The notes under the pieces: model-generated
What the model was told of the DNA's origin: nothing
What the model saw: only the letters and a program-made list of their open reading frames with translations
Databases searched by the model: none
Position numbers and translations under genes: made by a program
Shown: piece after piece, positions 61,201 to 64,000 of the stretch
How positions within the stretch are numbered: the stretch's first letter is position 1
Layout of the letters: each line of letters starts with the position of its first letter
Assembly: GCA_963714145.1 (NCBI GenBank)
Contig: OY970235.1
Coordinates: forward strand, 7,688,001 to 7,752,000
Direction: 5' to 3'
Source of the DNA: JBBWZH01 sp035544115
Lineage (GTDB): Bacteria; Actinomycetota; Actinomycetes; Mycobacteriales; CADCTP01
Length of the DNA: 64,000 nucleotides

Positions 61201-64000
61201 GGGATGGCCGAGGACCCGGACCGGACGCTGGCCGCGCTACCGCTGCTCACACCGGCCGAGCGGGAGCAGTTGCTGGTTGGCTGGAACCAGACCCGCCTGC
61301 CGGTGCCGGCCGGTTCCTACCCGGAGCTGTTCGAGGCGCAGGCGGCGGCGACTCCGGACACGACCGCGCTGGTCTGCGGCGGCGTGCGGTTGAGTTACCG
61401 GGAACTGAACACGCGGGCCAACCGGCTGGCCCGCTACCTGGTCGCCGTCGGGATCCGGCCGGAACAGATCGTCGCGCTCGCGCTGCCCCGCACTGCCGAC
61501 ATGATCGTGGCACTGCTGGCCGTGCTCAAGGCCGGCGCGGTGTACCTGCCGGTCGACCGCGGCCTGCCCGCCGACCGGATCGGCTACCTGCTCACCGACG
61601 CCGACCCCGCTCTCGTCCTGACCACCCGCGACAGCACGAACGTCCGGTCCGCAGTGGACGGCCGGCGGACCCGGATGCTGGACTGCCCGGACGCGGCAGC
61701 GGCGATCTCCGGTTACGCCGGCACCGACCTGACGGACGTGGAGCGGGCCGGGCCGCTGACCCCGGGTAGCGCCGCGTACGTGATCTACACGTCCGGTTCG
61801 ACCGGGCGGCCGAAGGGTGTCGTGGTTTCGCACGGCAACCTGGCCAACCTGTTCCACGCACACCGCACCGGCCTGCTGGCCGGGCCGCTGGACACGGCGA
61901 TCGAGCGGTCCGGGCGGGCCCGGGTCGCGCTGACCGCGGTGTTCTCGTTCGACACGTCCTGGGAGGGCCCGCTGCTGATGGCGGCTGGGCACGAACTGCA
62001 CCTGATCGACGACGACACCCGCCTCGACCCGGCCGCCCTGGTCGACTACGTCGCCACCAACCGGATCGACTTCCTGGACCTGACACCCTCATACGCGCAG
62101 CAACTCGTCGCCGCCGGCCTGCTGACCGACCCGCGGCACCAGCCGGCCACGCTGATGCTCGGCGGCGAGGCAGTGGGCGGGGCGCTCTGGCGCGACCTCG
62201 CCACCACCGAAGGCACGACCAGCCTGAACTTCTACGGCCCCACCGAGTGCACTGTGGACACCCTGTCCTACCCGGTCACCGCCGCGGACCCGCGGCCGCT
62301 GGTCGGCCGCCCACTCGGGAACGTGCAGGCGTACATCTTGGACGGTCGACTCGGGCCGGTCCCGGTCGGGGCGGCTGGCGAGCTGTACCTGGCCGGCGCC
62401 CAGGTGGCCCGCGGCTATCTCAACCGGCCCGGGCTGACCGCCGACCGGTTCGTCCCCGACCCGTACGGTGCGCCCGGCACCCGGATGTACCGCACCGGCG
62501 ACCGCGCCCGCTGGACACCAGACGGCGCCATCGACTACCTCGGCCGCGCCGACGACCAGGTCAAAATCCGCGGCCACCGGATCGAACCCGCCGAGATCGA
62601 AACCGCACTGCTGCAGCACCCAGCCGTGGCCGCTGCCGCGGTGATCGCCCGGCAGGACGGCGGACCCACCCGCCTGGTCGCCTACCTGGTGCTGGCGACC
62701 CCGGAACTCCCACCCGACCTGCGCGGTTGGCTGAGCCGGACGCTGCCCGACTACATGCTGCCGGCCGCGTTCGTCCCGCTCGCCGCGCTGCCGCTGACCT
62801 CAGCCGGCAAGCTGGACCGCCGCGCGCTGCCCGCGCCGGACTTCGACCGGGCCAGCGGCGCCGACTTCGCCGCCCCGCGGACACCGGCCGAGCGGGAACT
62901 GGCCCAGATCTGGGCCGATGTGCTCGGCCTGACCAGGGTCGGCCGGCATGACAGCTTCTTCGAACTCGGCGGCGACTCGATCCTGTCGATCCAGGTGGCC
63001 TCCCGGGCCCGGACCGCGCTCGGCGTGGACATCTCGCCGCGCGCGTTGTTCACCACGCCGACGATCGCCGGCCTCGCCGCCGGCCTGCCCACCGGTACGG
63101 GCCCGGAGCTGACCGGCATCCCGGTTCACCCGCGGGACGGCGCGCTGCCGCTCTCGTTCGCCCAGCAGCGGCTCTGGTTCCTGCACGAGTTCGAGCCGGA
63201 CAGCACCGAATACATCACCCCGACCGCGCTCCGCCTCCACGGCACGCTCGACCAGGCGGCGCTGCGCACCGCGTTCAACCAGCTCGCGGAGCGGCACGAG
63301 TCGCTGCGTACCACCTTCGACTCAACCGACGGCAGCCCGAGCCAGGTCGTCCACCCACCGTCCGAAGTAGACCTCCCGGTGCTCGACCTGACCGGCTGCC
63401 CGGCCGCCGAGCGGGACGCCCGACTGCAGGACGCGCTGGCCGAGGAGAGCGGGCGACCGTTCGATCTACAGCGCGGGCCGTTGCTGCGGGTGCGGTTGAT
63501 CCGGCTGGCTGCCGACGATCACGCGCTGGCCATCACCATGCACCACATCATTACCGACGGCTGGTCGGCCGGTGTGCTGCTGACCGACCTCGCTGCCCTG
63601 TACGCCGCCGCGCTCGGTGCAGAGCCGGCCGGCCGGCCCGAGCTGCCCGTCCAGTTCGCCGACTTCGCCGCCTGGCAGCGGGCCCGGCACACCAGCTCCA
63701 CAGTGGACAGCCAGCTCGACTACTGGCGCACCCAGCTCGCCGGAGCACCGCCGCTCGACCTGCCCACCGACCGGCCACGCCCGACGGTACGGACCAGGAA
63801 CGGCGCCACCATCGAGTTCGAACTGCCGGTGGAGACCACCGCGGCGCTGAAGAAGCTGGGCCAGCACCATGACGCGACGCTGTTCATGACGCTGGCCGCC
63901 GCCTACCAGGTCCTGCTCAGCCGGTGGACCGGGCAGGCCGACATCAGCGTCGGTACGGTCACCGCCGGCCGTGACCACCCCGACCTGGAACACCTGATCG
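55249..64000 (+). CDS. nonribosomal peptide synthetase 2: C-A-T-E / C-A-T / C..., continues past the window
   Basis: The frame is open from ATG 55249 (GGAGACGACA upstream, 9 bp after NRPS1) to the window end, at least 2917 residues. Module 4: LCL-type C (FAQQRLWFLDEF; HHIVIDGWS), A4 (56780-58260), T4 (58395) and intact E (IQRWFFD; HHLVVDGVSW; LSFNYHGQ). Module 5: DCL-type C (PLTALQAGM; HHVLLDGWS), A5 (61310-62830), T5 (62970). Module 6 begins with an LCL-type C (HHIITDGWS). A4 code DAYWWGGTF(K) is a known valine code. A5 reads DTEDMGFVD(K), an acidic pocket suggesting a basic residue. TTA codon at 55306-55308 (residue 20). Confidence 0.92.
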   Translation, partial: MPSSREDRIAALPSDVQELLRQRLAGRAGAATRPDPIPAADRTGPLPLSFAQQRLWFLDEFQPGGTGYHSGLALRFTGPLDVPALTVALRLLHDRHESLRTTFAEVDGSPVQLVRPAGELPVPVLDLVSPQRTGAAEAEAAVLTDVLAEEYARPFDLREGPLFRVLLVRSAADEHVLMITAHHIVIDGWSMGVLADELSTLYAAALRGVPAGLPELPVQYGDFAAWQRARLDGPALTGHLDYWRRKLSGLNPLELPTDRPRPALRSTAGAVREFVLPPAVTAGLRAVARSHGSTLFTTLAAACQVLFARYAGQDDVALGTVVTGRGRPELDRLVGFFVNTVVLRSEVDWSVPFAEFLAGVNRTVLEAFEHDEAPFDRLVDAVHSDRDASRNPLFDVLVLLQNAQPALPEFAGLRVAEVDVPRRAANFDISLEFHQRTGAAGETLAGLLEYNTDLFDAGTIERLISHLTVLLDAIATEPGRPLASLPWLSTVEREQVLSGWNDTRRAVPAGTIASLFAEQVRRTPAATAVVAPDGTLSYAEVDARASRLAHRLHALGVGPDSLVCLLMERSADVVVAELAVAKAGGGYVPLDVRAPASRLRPLVAETAGPVLLTDRAWLPTAETIHDGHVLVVRDAAGPAAILDTLPPALPEAGPENLAYVMYTSGSTGLPKGVAIRQRDVVALAFDHRFRNGAHQRVLLHSPLAFDASTYELWAPLLSGGQVVIAPPGDVDVDTVRRAITEHGVTGMWLTAGLFRLLVGEDPGCLAGLREVWTGGDVVPAAAVRRLQAACPDVVVVDGYGPTEATTFATSYRMAGLGSVSETVPIGAPLDNMQVFVLDSAQSPVPIGVAGELYIAGAGLARGYLNRPGLTAERFVANPYGAPGARMYRTGDVVRWRPDGTVEFVGRADDQVKIRGFRIEPGEIEGVLTRHPDVAEAVVIARADGGRKQLVAYLVPAAGADLPSTSDLRSWLKRSLPDYMVPAAFVPLAEVPLTANAKVDRRALPAPDPNADPAGRYLAPRTPAERELAGIWSDVLGADRVGIEDNFFELGGDSILSIQVVTRARQAGLQLTSRDVFRYQTVAELAAQAGSEIRPAAGPGSVGPVPVGAIQRWFFDSDPPDLNHFSMSTLVELAPDVDPVALRSAVDAVVAHHEALRTRFQHTDAGWTQQVSTEPLAGVLASRDLSELDGPAQQAAIEAEALAAQTSLDITAGPLVRAVLFTLGGGHRPQLFLTVHHLVVDGVSWRILLGDLETAYRQAVGGQPITLPPVGTPATEWTARLIDRVAAGELAGELPYWASMVEGAAADLPVDRAGANTVGSARTIAVRLGPADTDALLHQLPGRFRTQVNDVLLSALGAAVTRWAGVSRVLVELEGHGREEEAVAGADLARTVGWFTSQFPVALTAPAGRNWGDVLKSTKERLATLPHRGLGYAALRYLGGPASPGADQPDPQLSFNYHGQWDLAGTGLYRARCATPGRDFAIAAERAHLLDVTGLVENGELELSWTYSTAVHDEATVRRVAGEMLDALREIVAYCAQPGVGGRTPSDFPLARLTQAQVDSIVGDGRSVADVHPLTALQAGMLFHSLVDESSQAYFDQARIRLAGVTDPRALGEAWQRVVDRTPVLRSSVVWAGVTEPVQVIHRRVPLPVAYHDWREVSDVDAAAARVAEAERVAGLDLTRPPLLRVAIGHLPADEVLLIWTFHHVLLDGWSLGQVFAEVCEQYSAIVAGRRPELPPRRPFRDYLQWLRDQDRAEAEAYWRGVLSGVDAATPLPYDRPPVEAHRAESAGSVRRTLPAERSTALRRLVKRNGLTLNTVVQGAWAVLLAGYGGVGEVVFGSTVSGRPAELAGVESMVGMFINTIPTRVRVEGSRELVPWLRELQAAQTEARRFDFVSLPQLQSWADLPAGASLFDSMVVFENYPFDAAPAAEAGLRIREVQAQDTTSYPLSLSAYLDDRLHFDLAYDPRLFDAATVERMLGHLDLLLAGMAEDPDRTLAALPLLTPAEREQLLVGWNQTRLPVPAGSYPELFEAQAAATPDTTALVCGGVRLSYRELNTRANRLARYLVAVGIRPEQIVALALPRTADMIVALLAVLKAGAVYLPVDRGLPADRIGYLLTDADPALVLTTRDSTNVRSAVDGRRTRMLDCPDAAAAISGYAGTDLTDVERAGPLTPGSAAYVIYTSGSTGRPKGVVVSHGNLANLFHAHRTGLLAGPLDTAIERSGRARVALTAVFSFDTSWEGPLLMAAGHELHLIDDDTRLDPAALVDYVATNRIDFLDLTPSYAQQLVAAGLLTDPRHQPATLMLGGEAVGGALWRDLATTEGTTSLNFYGPTECTVDTLSYPVTAADPRPLVGRPLGNVQAYILDGRLGPVPVGAAGELYLAGAQVARGYLNRPGLTADRFVPDPYGAPGTRMYRTGDRARWTPDGAIDYLGRADDQVKIRGHRIEPAEIETALLQHPAVAAAAVIARQDGGPTRLVAYLVLATPELPPDLRGWLSRTLPDYMLPAAFVPLAALPLTSAGKLDRRALPAPDFDRASGADFAAPRTPAERELAQIWADVLGLTRVGRHDSFFELGGDSILSIQVASRARTALGVDISPRALFTTPTIAGLAAGLPTGTGPELTGIPVHPRDGALPLSFAQQRLWFLHEFEPDSTEYITPTALRLHGTLDQAALRTAFNQLAERHESLRTTFDSTDGSPSQVVHPPSEVDLPVLDLTGCPAAERDARLQDALAEESGRPFDLQRGPLLRVRLIRLAADDHALAITMHHIITDGWSAGVLLTDLAALYAAALGAEPAGRPELPVQFADFAAWQRARHTSSTVDSQLDYWRTQLAGAPPLDLPTDRPRPTVRTRNGATIEFELPVETTAALKKLGQHHDATLFMTLAAAYQVLLSRWTGQADISVGTVTAGRDHPDLEHLI

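Overview
The DNA is a very GC-rich actinobacterial chromosome, most likely from a filamentous Micromonosporaceae-type genus (Actinoplanes-like). The evidence is GC at nearly every third codon position, many GTG starts, SARP/NB-ARC/TPR regulators, a DinB-type protein, secreted carbohydrate-active enzymes and a large NRPS locus. I saw no tRNA, rRNA, CRISPR array or transposase.

Layout. 1-5.4 kb: the 3' part of a SARP-type regulator, an acyl-CoA dehydrogenase, a DinB protein and a divergent NmrA-type reductase/HxlR regulator pair. 5.5-12.7 kb: a Gln/Pro/Gly/Tyr-rich membrane protein, then a four-gene DNA-end-processing operon (HerA-like ATPase, SbcD/Mre11, SbcC/Rad50, NurA-like nuclease). sbcD and sbcC carry four apparent lesions within about 510 bp. 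12.7-19.4 kb: a secreted ricin-B-like protein, a full-length SARP/NB-ARC/TPR regulator, a frameshifted lipoprotein gene and a DUF1906 glycoside-hydrolase-like protein. 19.4-22.7 kb: an accessory island with less extreme GC. It holds an XRE-sensor gene coupled to an unknown gene and facing a SEFIR-domain gene, and is a candidate defence module.

22.7-29.5 kb: a Tat-exported bicovalent FAD oxidase, then a LacI regulator, a CE1-type esterase with CBM2, a polysaccharide deacetylase and an SGNH esterase. The last four look like a hemicellulose-deacetylation locus. 29.5-38.4 kb: housekeeping and regulatory genes (GNAT, TetR, methyltransferase, secreted protein, LuxR/histidine-kinase pair, DUF5946, GNAT, two Nudix). 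In the middle is a junction where an XRE/TPR gene and a reverse-strand glycosyltransferase remnant both lack their 5' ends. 38.5-43.7 kb: a polyol PTS operon (DeoR, PfkB sugar-phosphate kinase, EIIC, EIIB, EIIA, zinc dehydrogenase, HPr) with a clear promoter and operator and a 15-bp terminator hairpin.

44.1-64 kb (open at the right edge): a nonribosomal peptide locus. A stand-alone beta-lactamase/PBP-fold protein, resembling the PBP-type thioesterases that release head-to-tail cyclic peptides, precedes NRPS1 (A-T / C-A-T-E / C-A-T) and NRPS2 (C-A-T-E / C-A-T / C...). The alternating epimerization domains predict an L-D-L-D-L... peptide. Modules 1 and 3 have the same specificity code and share a near-identical DNA tract. 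Module 4 reads as valine and module 5 as a basic residue. Both NRPS genes carry a TTA codon within their first 20 codons. NRPS1 has three single-base frameshifts inside its E domain. Small indels recur in three separate loci (sbcDC, the lipoprotein and NRPS1), so sequencing error versus real decay needs checking before any of them is called a pseudogene.
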